DNA of 64,000 bases from Bradyrhizobium liaoningense (GTDB lineage Bacteria > Pseudomonadota > Alphaproteobacteria > Rhizobiales > Xanthobacteraceae), in contig NZ_JAFCJT010000009.1 of assembly GCF_018130785.1 (NCBI RefSeq), positions 62,001 to 126,000 of the forward strand, given 5' to 3'. Under the pieces are notes generated by a model that ran no database searches, was not told the origin of the DNA, and worked only from the letters and a program-made list of their open reading frames with translations. This document shows positions 51,787 through 61,791 of this stretch, piece after piece (position 1 is the first letter of the stretch; the number at the start of each line of letters is the position of its first letter). A program made the translations under genes and the position numbers.

Positions 51787-52851
51787 ATGACGACCTGGCT
51801 TGCCGAATTTCCTGTCCCCTATTCCACCGATAAACCGCCAGGCTTTCTTCTGGAACCGTTCAGGTGGGCGACACCACGCCTCATAGCCATAGTTCGTGAT
51901 CAACCTGGATATCTCCCCGATTTGATCGACCTCAGCCATACCCGGATGCATCTGATAGGGGTCGCTCTTGGCCATCTCCAGACCGATCCGGGCACAGACC
52001 TTGCGGAGATTCTGTTTCGGGGACCAGCAGAGACCCTTCTGGAATTCAGCGTCGGTCGACAGCCACCGGGGCTCAAGCGCGCGGTACGCATCATGCCGAA
52101 CTACATGATGGAGGCGGAAAGCTATCGCGCGCTCGTAAGGCTCCTTGATGAGCCGCAAGCAGCGCGGTTCTTTCACCATGCGCCCGAAATCCGCGATTCC
52201 ACGATCAGGGCAATGAGCGGCGTTCCTGTTGAGTTGCGCTCAGCACTATTTTGCCTGCAGGAGAATATCGTGGACATGAGTTCATTTTCCGAGGGATTGC
52301 GCCACATCGCGCGTCGCAGTGGCAGGCTCACCTTTGACGGGCTTGTCGCCGAACTCGCCCGCGCCCGTCAGCCGCAGCAGCTCGTGGCAAGGTTAAAGTC
52401 CTTTGTTGACACCCTTCCGCTGCCTGATGCCCTGCCCCCGGCCCGCGTGCATCATGCAACGCGCATCGATTCCGGTCGTCAGCTCCGTGAGCTCGGGAAG
52501 AAGTGGGGCAACTGTCTGGAGAGCTACGTATGGAATGTTGAGCATGGCCAGTGCGCGATTTATCTGTGGCGACATGCGGGCTTTCAGGCTGCCTGCTCGG
52601 TTACCCGATCCGGTCGCCTTGGCTGGTTTCTCGATCAGATCAAGGGGCCTGAGAACGCCGACGTTACACCTTCGGAGGAGGAAACTATCCAGGCCGCCTT
52701 CAGGGCTGCGGGAATTCTCCCCGAATCAGTTATCGGTTCGATCGCACAGATCGTGGCACTGGATGGTCTGCCGCGAAGGCGGCGACGACATCTTGCTCGC
52801 GTCAGGGGCCTTCCCGTACGCGATGAAATCACGCTTCCCGATCCTGCGTGA
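51787..52851 (+). CDS. PcfJ-like domain protein (354 aa)
   Basis: I start it at the ATG at 51787, with GGAG at 51777-51780. The N-terminal two thirds are helical and unrecognised. Residues about 230-290 contain L.ELGKKWGNCLESYVWNVEHGQCAIYLWRH, then AACSVTRSGRLGWFLDQIKGPENADV. This order (helix with a Cys, V..G...I.., strand, then ...Q.KG..N) matches the PcfJ-like domain found in mobile-element and conjugation-linked proteins of unknown biochemical role. The C-terminus is basic (RRRRRHLARVRG). It sits between the phosphatase and the WYL regulator genes on the same strand. Confidence 0.65.
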   Translation: MTTWLAEFPVPYSTDKPPGFLLEPFRWATPRLIAIVRDQPGYLPDLIDLSHTRMHLIGVALGHLQTDPGTDLAEILFRGPAETLLEFSVGRQPPGLKRAVRIMPNYMMEAESYRALVRLLDEPQAARFFHHAPEIRDSTIRAMSGVPVELRSALFCLQENIVDMSSFSEGLRHIARRSGRLTFDGLVAELARARQPQQLVARLKSFVDTLPLPDALPPARVHHATRIDSGRQLRELGKKWGNCLESYVWNVEHGQCAIYLWRHAGFQAACSVTRSGRLGWFLDQIKGPENADVTPSEEETIQAAFRAAGILPESVIGSIAQIVALDGLPRRRRRHLARVRGLPVRDEITLPDPA

Positions 52852-52914
52852 GCCGCCCTCGCGAATCCTTCCCTGCCCTCCTAGTATCCCTCCCGCGGGC
52901 TTGGGGAGACCAGA

Positions 52915-53907
52915 ATGCGTTATGAGAAACTGGAGGCACTGCTTCGGGTGGCACTCGACATGCGAGGCAGCGCGGAAGGGATTTCGCTGGACGATATCCA
53001 GCGCAGCTACGGGATCAGTCGCCGCACCGCCGAGAGAATGCGCGATGCAATCGAACGCGTATTCCCTCAGATGGAGCAAGCCAATCCAGGAGAGGTCCCC
53101 AAGCGCTGGCGTATTCGCTCGGGGCCCATTGCAAATCTCGCGGGCATTTCCAGCGAGGAGCTCGCAGCGCTCTCTACAGCCGCACAGATCGCGAAACGTG
53201 ACAACATCGCCGATTTACCGGCACGGCTCGAGACGCTTGCCGCAAAGCTCAAGTCACTCGTACGCCCCGAAGTCGCGCGCCGGATCGGTCCGGATCTCGA
53301 AGCGCTGACGGAGGCAGAAGGAATTGCCCTGCGGCCTGGTCCCCGACTGACAATCCCCAATGCTCTCCTTGAAGATCTTCGGCACGCTATTCTCGCCTGC
53401 AGGAAAATTCGACTTCACTATCGGGCGAGAGGCACAGGCAAATTAAGCCGCCAGCTGGTCTGTCCCTATGGATTTCTCTACGGCAACCGACACTATCTCG
53501 TGGCCTACAGTCCGAGCGAAGGCATCAGCGACTATCGGCTGTTCGCACTTGCAAATATTGAGAAGGTCGAAGTGCAGGAGGCGCCGTTTCGGAGACGCAA
53601 GGATTTTTCGCTACAAGGTTTCGCGGAACGGTCCTTTGGCGTGTTTCAGGAAGATCCTCTTGATGTGGTGTGGCGTTTCACGCCACAGGCGGCACCGGAT
53701 GCGCGACAGTTTCTGTTTCATCCCAGTCAGATCGTCGAAGACGAGCCCGACGGCTCGCTTGTAGTCCGCTTTCGCGCCGGCGGGGCTCTGGAAATGTGCT
53801 GGCACCTGTTTACGTGGGGCGATCAGGTAGAAGTGGTGCAACCGAAACGGTTGCGAACGTTGCTCGGACAGGAAGCACGCAAGAGTGCACAGAACCTGCC
53901 AGGCTGA
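52915..53907 (+). CDS. WYL-domain transcriptional regulator
   Basis: A 330-aa regulator with an N-terminal winged HTH (residues about 5-70: LEALLRVALDMRGSAEGISLDDIQRSYGISRRTAERMRDAIERVFP) and a WYL domain (about 150-230: IRLHYRARGTGKLSRQLVCPYGFLYGNRHYLVAYSPSEGISDYRLFALANIEKVEV), then the WCX-type C-terminal part with WRFTP and L.GWGDQ-like segments (here WHLFTWGDQVEV). WYL regulators often sense nucleic acids or nucleotides and repress anti-phage genes. It has GGGGAGA upstream of ATG 52915. Placed in the middle of the nuclease and helicase genes, it is the likely local regulator. Confidence 0.9.
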   Translation: MRYEKLEALLRVALDMRGSAEGISLDDIQRSYGISRRTAERMRDAIERVFPQMEQANPGEVPKRWRIRSGPIANLAGISSEELAALSTAAQIAKRDNIADLPARLETLAAKLKSLVRPEVARRIGPDLEALTEAEGIALRPGPRLTIPNALLEDLRHAILACRKIRLHYRARGTGKLSRQLVCPYGFLYGNRHYLVAYSPSEGISDYRLFALANIEKVEVQEAPFRRRKDFSLQGFAERSFGVFQEDPLDVVWRFTPQAAPDARQFLFHPSQIVEDEPDGSLVVRFRAGGALEMCWHLFTWGDQVEVVQPKRLRTLLGQEARKSAQNLPG

Positions 53908-53919
53908 CGCACGGGGCTC

Positions 53920-54498
53920 TCAATCCGTATCATCGTCCGGATTGAAAAAACCGGTCCATTCTGGCTGCTTGTTTTCGCTTCTGTAGACCCCCGAGGGCGT
54001 TACAATCCGCTTGAACACCAGACCGCGACGGCCACAATATTGCTCGATCTCCTCGATCCTGGACCTCATATTCGGAATGCCGTCAAATCCCCTGCGGGTA
54101 AAACAGAGCCGGCGCAGTGATTGCAGAGTTTCCAGTTCCGAAATCACGTCACGCCACCGGGTGACGCGACCGTCGATGTAACTGTCTGGCCGATCGCACT
54201 CGCGACCTACCTCTACCTCGACCTCGGAAATCAGATCAATAAAATCAATGCGCCTGCGCGATATGAACTCGAGTTTTTTACCGAGTTGGGCGCGGCGCAG
54301 ATCCTGCTCTCCAAATGCGCAAGGCAGAAGACTCCACAGCTCGTTTTTCGGGCTGCTATAGAAAAACTCGGCCTTGTTGGCCTCGTGGCCCGGATTGAAT
54401 GTCCCGAGAATGATCGTTTCGACAGCCGGGTTCATCCTGTGGTCTGAAAACTTGTGCCGAACGCGCACCTTTTTCTCCTCTTCTTCGCCATGCATCAT
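53920..54498 (-). CDS. Uracil-DNA glycosylase superfamily protein (UDG-like)
   Basis: A 192-aa protein. The segment TIILGTFNPGHEANKAEFFYSSPKNELWSLLP (about residues 30-62) resembles motif A of the UDG/MUG superfamily (LG.FP., F..N.FW), with DFIDLISEVEVE as the following helix and LCFTRRGFDGIP further on. A histidine pair for motif B is not obvious, so catalytic activity is uncertain. In defence contexts UDG-like proteins act on modified DNA. It lies 14 nt after the agmatine deiminase-type gene and is probably cotranscribed with it. Confidence 0.6.
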   Translation of the reverse strand: MMHGEEEEKKVRVRHKFSDHRMNPAVETIILGTFNPGHEANKAEFFYSSPKNELWSLLPCAFGEQDLRRAQLGKKLEFISRRRIDFIDLISEVEVEVGRECDRPDSYIDGRVTRWRDVISELETLQSLRRLCFTRRGFDGIPNMRSRIEEIEQYCGRRGLVFKRIVTPSGVYRSENKQPEWTGFFNPDDDTD

Positions 54499-54512
54499 GA
54501 ACTGGGCTGTCC

Positions 54513-55571
54513 TCAGATGGCAGGCATCGGCTGGGTTAAACAGTGCACCCCACCGCCCCCATCTGCGATTGCGTCGATTCGCAGCAGAATAATTTCCCGC
54601 CCCGGGAACGCTTTCGCAAGTGCTACCCGGGCCAGTCCGTCCCGCTCGGGATCGCCGAACCGTGGACCGATCACCGCGCCATTGGCGATGTAAACATTCA
54701 GATAGGCCGCGGCGAACATGTCGGGGTCACCGTTCCAGTACCGCTTCCGTGGTGGAGCGAGACGCACGAGACGGAGCGTGCGACCATCGGCATCTCTTGC
54801 CCGCTCCAGGTTTTCTATGTCGTGCTCGCGCGAGAGAGGCACTCCGCTGCGGCGATCATCATCGCTTTCCACCAGGATCTGGCGTCCGGGCGCCTGGAGT
54901 ACGTACCCGTCAACGTGACCACTTGTGATCGGCTCGCAGGGATCGCCTTCAAGCCAGATCACCTTGCGAATGCCCATTCCCCGGAGTCCGGATGCGATCG
55001 CCTGCTGGCGAGGCGGACCTGTTCGCACCGGATTGCGGTTCGGGTTGAGGAGACAACTGCGGGTCGTGATGACAGTGCCACGACCGTCGAATGAAAATGC
55101 GCCACCTTCGGCCACGAAGGATGCCGCGATTTCCGGTACGCCAAAGACTTCGGCTGCGGTCTTCGCAAGCCGGTCACCGGCGCGGGCCGGACGATCCGGC
55201 GAACCGCCCCATCCATTAAAATTCCAGTCGATGGCGAGGATCTGCTTGCTAACGCCCTGACCGCGGATGGCGAAGGTTGGCATGATGTCCCGCATCCAGA
55301 AATCATCCACCGGCGCCTCGATGACAGTTACTGGCGGGCAATCGGAAAACCGCTTGCGGGCCTCAAGGAATTCGCGGCCCGGCGGGGCCAGCAGGCGAAC
55401 AGGTTCGAAGCGCGCGATCGCATGGACGACTTTCGTTAAGTCACGCTTTATCCTAGCGGCATCCCTCGAACTCCACTCCCGATGAACTACCCATGCCATC
55501 CAGCAGCAGGCGTGAGGCTCCCACTCGGCCGGAATACGTATTGATGCCTCGCGGCGGCTGTTGCGTGTCAT
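54513..55571 (-). CDS. Agmatine deiminase/peptidyl-arginine deiminase-family enzyme
   Basis: A 352-aa member of the agmatine deiminase (PAD_porph) family. Signature elements are PAEWEPHACCWMAWVVHREW, VDDFWMRDIMPTFAI, DWNFNGWGG, EGGAFSFDGRGTVI (acid ligand), GHVDGYV (catalytic His) and GGGVHCLTQPMP near the C-terminus, the nucleophilic Cys. The normal reaction is agmatine to N-carbamoylputrescine plus ammonia. The gene may simply be a polyamine metabolic passenger in this island. No convincing ribosome site precedes ATG 55571. Confidence 0.92.
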   Translation of the reverse strand: MTRNSRREASIRIPAEWEPHACCWMAWVVHREWSSRDAARIKRDLTKVVHAIARFEPVRLLAPPGREFLEARKRFSDCPPVTVIEAPVDDFWMRDIMPTFAIRGQGVSKQILAIDWNFNGWGGSPDRPARAGDRLAKTAAEVFGVPEIAASFVAEGGAFSFDGRGTVITTRSCLLNPNRNPVRTGPPRQQAIASGLRGMGIRKVIWLEGDPCEPITSGHVDGYVLQAPGRQILVESDDDRRSGVPLSREHDIENLERARDADGRTLRLVRLAPPRKRYWNGDPDMFAAAYLNVYIANGAVIGPRFGDPERDGLARVALAKAFPGREIILLRIDAIADGGGGVHCLTQPMPAI

Positions 55572-55752
55572 CTGGAGCCGGACAAAGCCCTGGAGGAGGA
55601 AAGGCTGAAGAAGTTATCCACTGCTGCACGTCAGATCTGGACGCACCAAGCCACTCTACCTGAGGCTTTCGGTTGGCAACGCCTCTATCATACGGGATAG
55701 TAGGTTCCAGAATTGATCCTGATCACCTGCTTGCCGGGTTTGGGGGCCCTTC

Positions 55753-58416
55753 GTGAGCATCGCATTTTCGGCCCGCCGCACGGTTGTCGTTCACACCAAT
55801 TTTGCAGCGCACATGGCCCGGGTGGCTGCCGCCCGTAACGGCGAGATCGGCCTTCAGATCATGAGCATGGGTCAGCTGACTGCCCGCCTTGCGGGCGGGT
55901 TTCTAATGCCAATTGATATGGAGGCCCTGCGGGAGGCTGTTCGAAGCACATTGCCGGAAACCCCGCTCGGCGAACTTGAGCCAATCAAGAGCCTGCCAGG
56001 TATGGTCCGCGCCGCCGTTGGCACGCTCGACAGGATCTGGCGGGCGGATATCGATCTCTCGAGCTTCGCGCACCCGCGCCTGCAGGCACTGGCTGCGCTT
56101 GAATTCCGGGTGCTGCAGCGACTTCCAGCCGCGATGAGGAAGCCACGGACGCTGGTTGATCTTGCGCTTGTCCGTCTCGTACATGCACCGGCCGTGCTGG
56201 GTCCGGTCGAGATTCGTGGTCATAGCGAGATGCCGGTCTGCTGGCGTCGGCTGTTAATTGCGCTGGCAAACCGTGTCCCCGTCACATGGATCGCCGGACC
56301 TCGCCCGGTCCCGAACTGGCTTAACGACAGGAAAATTGAAATCCGGCGGAGCACTACGTCCGGGGTTACCCCGGAGGTTTATTCCTGCGCTACGCCGCAA
56401 CATGAGGTTCTGGAGGCTTATCGATGGATGCGATCCCTTCTGGCTGATGGAAGGGCAAAGCCCGAGGACATCGCAATCGCCGCCGCAAGCCCTGCTGATT
56501 ATGACGACTACATTGCAGCGCTTTCCCGCGAAGCCAGTATCCCGATTCACTTCGTGCAGGGCGTCAGGGCCGTCGCGACGCCCGAGGGCCAGACCGCCGC
56601 TTCGCTGGCGGATGTTCTCGTCAATGGCATTTCGCAGGCGCCGGTACGCCGCCTGCTGCGCGGTCTGAAAGGGACGGGACGGATCGCCGAATTGTCACCG
56701 GACTGGGAGCGCGTTCTCCCGACTGACGCCCCCCTTTCGACCGTCCAGCGATGGAAACAGGCCTTCTCTTCGGTCGACCCTTCCGTCTGGCCTGACGGGA
56801 TCGACAGGTCGGACGTCATACTGGAAATGCTGGACCTGCTCGAAAAAGGCTGCGCAGGAGCGCACGAAGCCGGAGAAAGGCTGCTTCCCAAGCTGTCGTT
56901 GAAGCTGTGGCGACTCGCGCTCGAGGATGGCCCCCCTGAAGCACTGCCCGTCACGCTTGCGCACCTGCGGATTGCCGACGGGCTTGAGCCAGCCTCGCAT
57001 CCAGTCTGGTGCTCAGCGGTCTCCCTCGCCGCGTCACCAAGGCCGTTTGTGCGACTGCTTGCGCTTAATGCCGGCAGATGGCCAAGGCGCATCCCCGAAG
57101 ACCGTCTCATTCCCGATCACATCATTCCGATCGAGGATCTGGAGCCGCTGCCACTCGCCGATGCCGACCGCCGCGATTTTGCGACCATCATCGCCAGCTC
57201 TGCCGAGGCATCCGTCTCGTTCAGCCGCCGGGATGTGGAAGGTCGCCTTCTGGGGCGCTCACCTCTCGTCGGTGACTTCGAACAGATCTACCTCAGTTAC
57301 GGCAGGATCCCGGGACACGCAGCGAGTGAGCCGGACCGCCTCATAGCGCGCCCGACTGAATTCCGGGCAACGCCAACTGCTCAGTCAGGCCTCGCGGCCT
57401 GGCGGGATTGGAGCAAACCGCGGATCAGCGCGCACGATGGCCTCGTCCGCGCAAGACACCCGCGGCTGGAGAAGGTCTTTCAGCAGCCGTTATCGGCAAC
57501 GTCCTTGCGTCTGCTGTTGAGAGACCCGATCCGGTTCGTCTGGCGATATGCACTGGGATGGCGACAGCCGGAGGAAGCCGACGAACCATTCAGCCTCGAC
57601 CCGCAGGGGTTCGGTGTTCTCGTACACGAGACGTTGCAGGTCGCTGTCAGCGCGTTCGAGTCAGCCGGCGGATTTGCGGCAGCCGGACCGGACGTGATCG
57701 CGACAGCTATCGAGGACGCAGTACTCGTGACCGCCTGCCGGTGGGAGGCCGGCCAGCCTGTGCCGCCTCCCCTCATCTGGCGCAACGCCGTGGATCTGAC
57801 GCGCAGGATCGCCAGGACAGCCCTGACCCGTCATCTCGAGAGCCTGCCAAAGCAAACGAGCTGGACCGAGATTCCGTTCGGAACGGCAGATGGACATGGC
57901 CGGAGCGGTCTACCCTGGGACCCCTCAAGGCCCGTCGAAATCCCGGGAACGGGAATCACCATTCAGGGGCAGATCGATCGGCTGGACCTTTCCGGTGACA
58001 ATCGCAGGGCCCGGGTCATCGACTACAAAACCGGCCGCCCGAACCGCAACATGGCCGACGTGGTGGTCAAGGGTGGTACGGAACTGCAGCGTTGTCTCTA
58101 TGCCTTTGCGGTCCGGACGCTGCTTGGCTCCAGAGTTGAGGTCGAAGCTGCCCTGCTCTACCCGCGTGCTGCAGAAGGCGAACAGGCGCTGTTTCCACTC
58201 AAGGACACACGGACAGCGCTGGACAAACTTGCATCCGCCATAGCCTGCGCACGGCACAGTCTGGAAAACGGGCTTGCGCTTCCCGGCATTGATTCCCAGG
58301 ACGCCTACAACGACTACTCATTCGCCTTACCCGCCAGTCCGGGCTATCTGGCCCGAAAGCGTCCGGCTGCGGACAGGCAGTTGGGGGACGCAACCAGAAT
58401 CTGGGAGGCGCCATGA
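55753..58416 (+). CDS. AddB-like nuclease/helicase-related subunit (PD-(D/E)XK)
   Basis: An 887-aa protein starting at GTG 55753. It has the inactive helicase-like layout of AddB: an N-terminal RTVVVHTNFAAHMARVAAARNG region, SAAFS-like DYDDYIAALSREASIPIHFVQG, and a central DRRDFATIIASSAEASVSFSRRDVEGRLLGRSPLVGDF. The C-terminal RecB-type nuclease domain has LSATSLRLLLRDPIRFVWRYALGW, FGVLVHETLQ (H as in AddB/RecB), GQIDRLDL (Asp742) and VIDYKTG (Asp757-x-Lys759). It overlaps the AddA-like gene by 4 nt. Length is somewhat shorter than chromosomal AddB (about 1000). Confidence 0.85.
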   Translation: MSIAFSARRTVVVHTNFAAHMARVAAARNGEIGLQIMSMGQLTARLAGGFLMPIDMEALREAVRSTLPETPLGELEPIKSLPGMVRAAVGTLDRIWRADIDLSSFAHPRLQALAALEFRVLQRLPAAMRKPRTLVDLALVRLVHAPAVLGPVEIRGHSEMPVCWRRLLIALANRVPVTWIAGPRPVPNWLNDRKIEIRRSTTSGVTPEVYSCATPQHEVLEAYRWMRSLLADGRAKPEDIAIAAASPADYDDYIAALSREASIPIHFVQGVRAVATPEGQTAASLADVLVNGISQAPVRRLLRGLKGTGRIAELSPDWERVLPTDAPLSTVQRWKQAFSSVDPSVWPDGIDRSDVILEMLDLLEKGCAGAHEAGERLLPKLSLKLWRLALEDGPPEALPVTLAHLRIADGLEPASHPVWCSAVSLAASPRPFVRLLALNAGRWPRRIPEDRLIPDHIIPIEDLEPLPLADADRRDFATIIASSAEASVSFSRRDVEGRLLGRSPLVGDFEQIYLSYGRIPGHAASEPDRLIARPTEFRATPTAQSGLAAWRDWSKPRISAHDGLVRARHPRLEKVFQQPLSATSLRLLLRDPIRFVWRYALGWRQPEEADEPFSLDPQGFGVLVHETLQVAVSAFESAGGFAAAGPDVIATAIEDAVLVTACRWEAGQPVPPPLIWRNAVDLTRRIARTALTRHLESLPKQTSWTEIPFGTADGHGRSGLPWDPSRPVEIPGTGITIQGQIDRLDLSGDNRRARVIDYKTGRPNRNMADVVVKGGTELQRCLYAFAVRTLLGSRVEVEAALLYPRAAEGEQALFPLKDTRTALDKLASAIACARHSLENGLALPGIDSQDAYNDYSFALPASPGYLARKRPAADRQLGDATRIWEAP

Positions 58417-61400
58417 TGAAGGCAGGTCGACTCCCGGACATCGCCGCCCGTACAGCCGCCCTCACCCGGATCGACAGGTCCCTGTTGATAGAAGCCGGTG
58501 CGGGCTCGGGCAAGACATCGATCATGGCCGGCCGCGTGGCCTGCCTGTTTGCCCGGGGAATCAGTCCTAAGCACGTCGCGGCGATCACCTTTACCGAATT
58601 CGCCGCCAGCGAACTGCGGATCCGTATCGAACGCTTCGTCAGTTCGCTTTGTGCCGGCAGCATCCCGGCCGACATCGAGACCGCTTTTCCCGAAGGAGTA
58701 ACAGAAACAGACCGGCAGAACCTGATCCGCGCCAAACAATCTCTCGATGAGCTTGTCTGCACGACGATCCACGGATTCACGCAGGCCCTGATTCAACCAT
58801 ATCCGGCGGAGGCTGGCATCGATGCTGGCGCAGGCATCATTGATCCGACGGAGGGAGACCTCGCCTTCAACGAAAGATACCAGGCCTGGCTCCGGGAGCG
58901 TCTTTCCGGGGAACAGGACGACGACGTCATCGCCGCGCTCGTACAAGCCGATGAATTCCGTGGTCTCGCGCTTGTTCGCAGCATCGCGGATTTCCTCAGA
59001 AAGAACCGCGATGCGATGTCCGCAACTCAGGCCTGGTCAGGTTCTCAGGCCAGGCAACTCTCGGCTGCTGCGTCAGCGTTTGAGCAGGAGATTGGGCAGT
59101 TTGACTTCCGGGACGAAGAGACCAGCGAGGCGTGCTCGGCATTCAGCGAGATGGCCAGGGTCCTTGACGGGCCCGATCTTGCAACGAGGGAGCCAGAAAG
59201 CCGCTCCCTTGTCCAGGCCGCACTCATCCCGCGCCACATGGCCTGCTTCACGCAAACCGGTGGCCGGAGACAGCTGAGGAGAAAGGGGGCGTGGGAACAG
59301 GCCGCACGCGCAGCTGACAGAAGCAAGGCCGAGGGTGCGATGGCCTGGCGGTCCTGTGCAGCGAGATATGACGCCTGCCATGAGGCCTTCGAAGAATTGA
59401 TGGCAATGGTGGCTGGCGAGTTGCTCGTCCGGATTGCCGGATCGATCGATCGGCTTCTGTCTAACTGGCACGCATACAAGCGGTCTACAGCGGTTCTCGA
59501 TTTCGACGACCTGCTCCACCACGCCCGGGCTCTTCTGGCGAACAACGAAGACGTCCGGAAGGCACTCGCAAGGCGCTATCAGCACGTACTGGTCGATGAA
59601 TTTCAGGACACCGATCCGCTCCAGATTGATATCCTTTGGCGCCTGTGCGGCGATCCCCCGGCGGATGGAAATCAGGACCCTCTCGCCCGGATCCTTCGCC
59701 CCGGCTCGCTCTTTCTCGTCGGCGATCCGAAGCAGGCCATCTACCGATTTCGCGGAGCGGACGTGAACGCCTATGTACGGGCGCGGGAGGCAATCGGCAA
59801 ATCATCAACGCTCAACATCGTCGCCAACTTTCGGTCAGTTGAGCCGGTCCTTTCGTTCGTCAATGGAGCGTTCACAGGCCCCCTTTCGACGGCAGCTGGC
59901 CAACCCGGCTTTGCGGCTCTGGTGCCGACCCGCCCGGCAGGCGAGGACGCAGCGGCGGTCGCCGCCCTCGACATTGCGGTCGAGGATGGTGAGGACCGCG
60001 CCGAACAGCTGCGCGACGCTGAGGCGGACAGAGTTGCCGAGCTGTGCTCGAGAATGGTCGGCAATCTGGAGGTATGGCGTGATGGCGGGTTCAGGCCCTG
60101 CCGCTTCGGCGACATCGCCCTGCTCGCCCCGGTTGGAACGGACCTCTGGCGGTTTGAGGAGGCGCTGGAGCTGCGTGGAATCCCCGTTTCAACGCAGGCC
60201 GGAAAAGGTTTCTTTCGACGACAGGAGATCCGGGACCTGATTGCGCTGACACGCACAATCGCCGATGCCCGCGACACACTTGCCCTCGGGGCGCTCCTGC
60301 GCGGTCCACTGATCGGACTGTCCGAGACCGAGCTACTCGACATCGCCGACGGACTTCCTGTTGACCCCCGCCGCCCCCAGCGACTCCCGAACCTCGGCCT
60401 GTGGACGGATCCCGACAGCATCAATCACCCCGTGGCGCGCGGTATCATCAGGATCCTGCAATCCCTGTCGCAAAGGGCGCGCTCGACCACTCCCTACGCG
60501 CTACTTTCTGACGCCACAGGTCTGCTCCATATCCGGGCCCATTTGCGTCATCGCTTTCCGGCCAGCGCCGATCGCGTGCTTGCGAATCTCGACCTCTTCC
60601 TCGAGATGTCGCGTGCGTACGATGTGCGAGGACTGCGCGCGTTCGCAAGGGACATGCGCGCGAACTGGGAGGAGCAGACTCTCCAGGTCGAAGGCCGGCC
60701 GGACGCCGAAGAACAATCCGTTGCGCTGATCACCATTCACGCGGCCAAGGGACTCGAATGGCCCGTCGTCATCCCCGTCAACATGACTGGAGCACCCAGG
60801 TCAGAAACCGGCCTCGTGCACGACCGGCAGTCGGGTATGTTCTCCGCGCCAGTGCTGGGCATCGAACCGGCCGAATACGCCCGGCTAAAGTCCCTGAACG
60901 AGCTGGAGTCAGCTCGTGAACGGGTCCGCCTCTGGTACGTCGCCGCGACAAGAGCGCGGGATCTGCTTGTCTTCCCACGGCATTCGGGCCGATTGCCCGA
61001 CAGATCATGGGCGCAACTGGTGGATTTCAATGTCGGGTCTATGCCGGCATTGGAGCCCGCAAGCCTCGGCCCGGACGCAAGCATACCTTCTGCTCCTTGT
61101 AAGAACACCCAGATCGCCGAAGCGTTTGCGGACCAGGCGAGAAAGATTGCCGAAACATACAACAGGATCGTCTGGCTCCGACCGAGCCGACACGAGCTGG
61201 ATGAACCTGAGGATGAACTGGTTCAAATATCCTCTGACCCCGAACAGCTTGAACGTACAGACTCCGCAGGGGTTCTCGGCAGTGCTACACGCGGCACAAT
61301 CCTGCACAAGCTGATGGAAGAGGTTCTCACAGGAGAGACATCGGATACCGCGCCCGAACTCGAGCTGCGCGCGTCTGAACTCCTATCCCAGCTGGGCATC

Positions 61401-61757
61401 GAGCCATCGGGTGATCCCGGTGCCGGCATTTCGCCGCATGAACTCGCTTCGACAGTTTCCCGCACCTTGCGCCTTCCCGAGATCGCGGTGTTGCGAACCG
61501 GTCTTGCGCCCGAACTCCCGGTATTCGGCCGACATCCGGACAGCGCGCGTGAGGCGCTCGTTTCCGGCGTGATCGACGCGGCATCCCTCGACGGCAGTGG
61601 AAAGATCGAGGTCGTGCTCGACTGGAAGAGCGACGTCGTCTTCAGTGATGCCGTGCGTCAGTCGTATCGTCCCCAACTCAGGGCTTATCGCACCTACGCG
61701 GGCGCCAGTCGCTCCCTGCTGGTCGCGCTGACGCATGGGATTGTTTTGGATGAATAA
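58413..61757 (+). CDS. AddA-like UvrD/Rep helicase with C-terminal nuclease domain
   Basis: A 1114-aa superfamily 1A helicase-nuclease. Walker A GAGSGKT at residues 29-35, motif Ia TFTEFAASEL, motif II DEFQD at 395-399, SLFLVGDPKQAIYRFRGAD (motif III), NFRSVEPVL (motif IV), VALITIHAAKGLEWPVVI (motif V) and RVRLWYVAATRARDLLVF (motif VI) are all visible. The C-terminal part has a PD-(D/E)XK domain: GVIDAASL (Asp1055), VVLDWKSD (Asp1070-x-Lys1072), then Q....R.Y. It starts on the AddB-like stop (ATGA). Together the pair would resect DNA ends; here it is an accessory copy, not in a housekeeping context. Confidence 0.9.
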   Translation: MMKAGRLPDIAARTAALTRIDRSLLIEAGAGSGKTSIMAGRVACLFARGISPKHVAAITFTEFAASELRIRIERFVSSLCAGSIPADIETAFPEGVTETDRQNLIRAKQSLDELVCTTIHGFTQALIQPYPAEAGIDAGAGIIDPTEGDLAFNERYQAWLRERLSGEQDDDVIAALVQADEFRGLALVRSIADFLRKNRDAMSATQAWSGSQARQLSAAASAFEQEIGQFDFRDEETSEACSAFSEMARVLDGPDLATREPESRSLVQAALIPRHMACFTQTGGRRQLRRKGAWEQAARAADRSKAEGAMAWRSCAARYDACHEAFEELMAMVAGELLVRIAGSIDRLLSNWHAYKRSTAVLDFDDLLHHARALLANNEDVRKALARRYQHVLVDEFQDTDPLQIDILWRLCGDPPADGNQDPLARILRPGSLFLVGDPKQAIYRFRGADVNAYVRAREAIGKSSTLNIVANFRSVEPVLSFVNGAFTGPLSTAAGQPGFAALVPTRPAGEDAAAVAALDIAVEDGEDRAEQLRDAEADRVAELCSRMVGNLEVWRDGGFRPCRFGDIALLAPVGTDLWRFEEALELRGIPVSTQAGKGFFRRQEIRDLIALTRTIADARDTLALGALLRGPLIGLSETELLDIADGLPVDPRRPQRLPNLGLWTDPDSINHPVARGIIRILQSLSQRARSTTPYALLSDATGLLHIRAHLRHRFPASADRVLANLDLFLEMSRAYDVRGLRAFARDMRANWEEQTLQVEGRPDAEEQSVALITIHAAKGLEWPVVIPVNMTGAPRSETGLVHDRQSGMFSAPVLGIEPAEYARLKSLNELESARERVRLWYVAATRARDLLVFPRHSGRLPDRSWAQLVDFNVGSMPALEPASLGPDASIPSAPCKNTQIAEAFADQARKIAETYNRIVWLRPSRHELDEPEDELVQISSDPEQLERTDSAGVLGSATRGTILHKLMEEVLTGETSDTAPELELRASELLSQLGIEPSGDPGAGISPHELASTVSRTLRLPEIAVLRTGLAPELPVFGRHPDSAREALVSGVIDAASLDGSGKIEVVLDWKSDVVFSDAVRQSYRPQLRAYRTYAGASRSLLVALTHGIVLDE

Positions 61758-61791
61758 GGTGATGTCGGTTCAGGTTGAGGAGAGATAGTCA

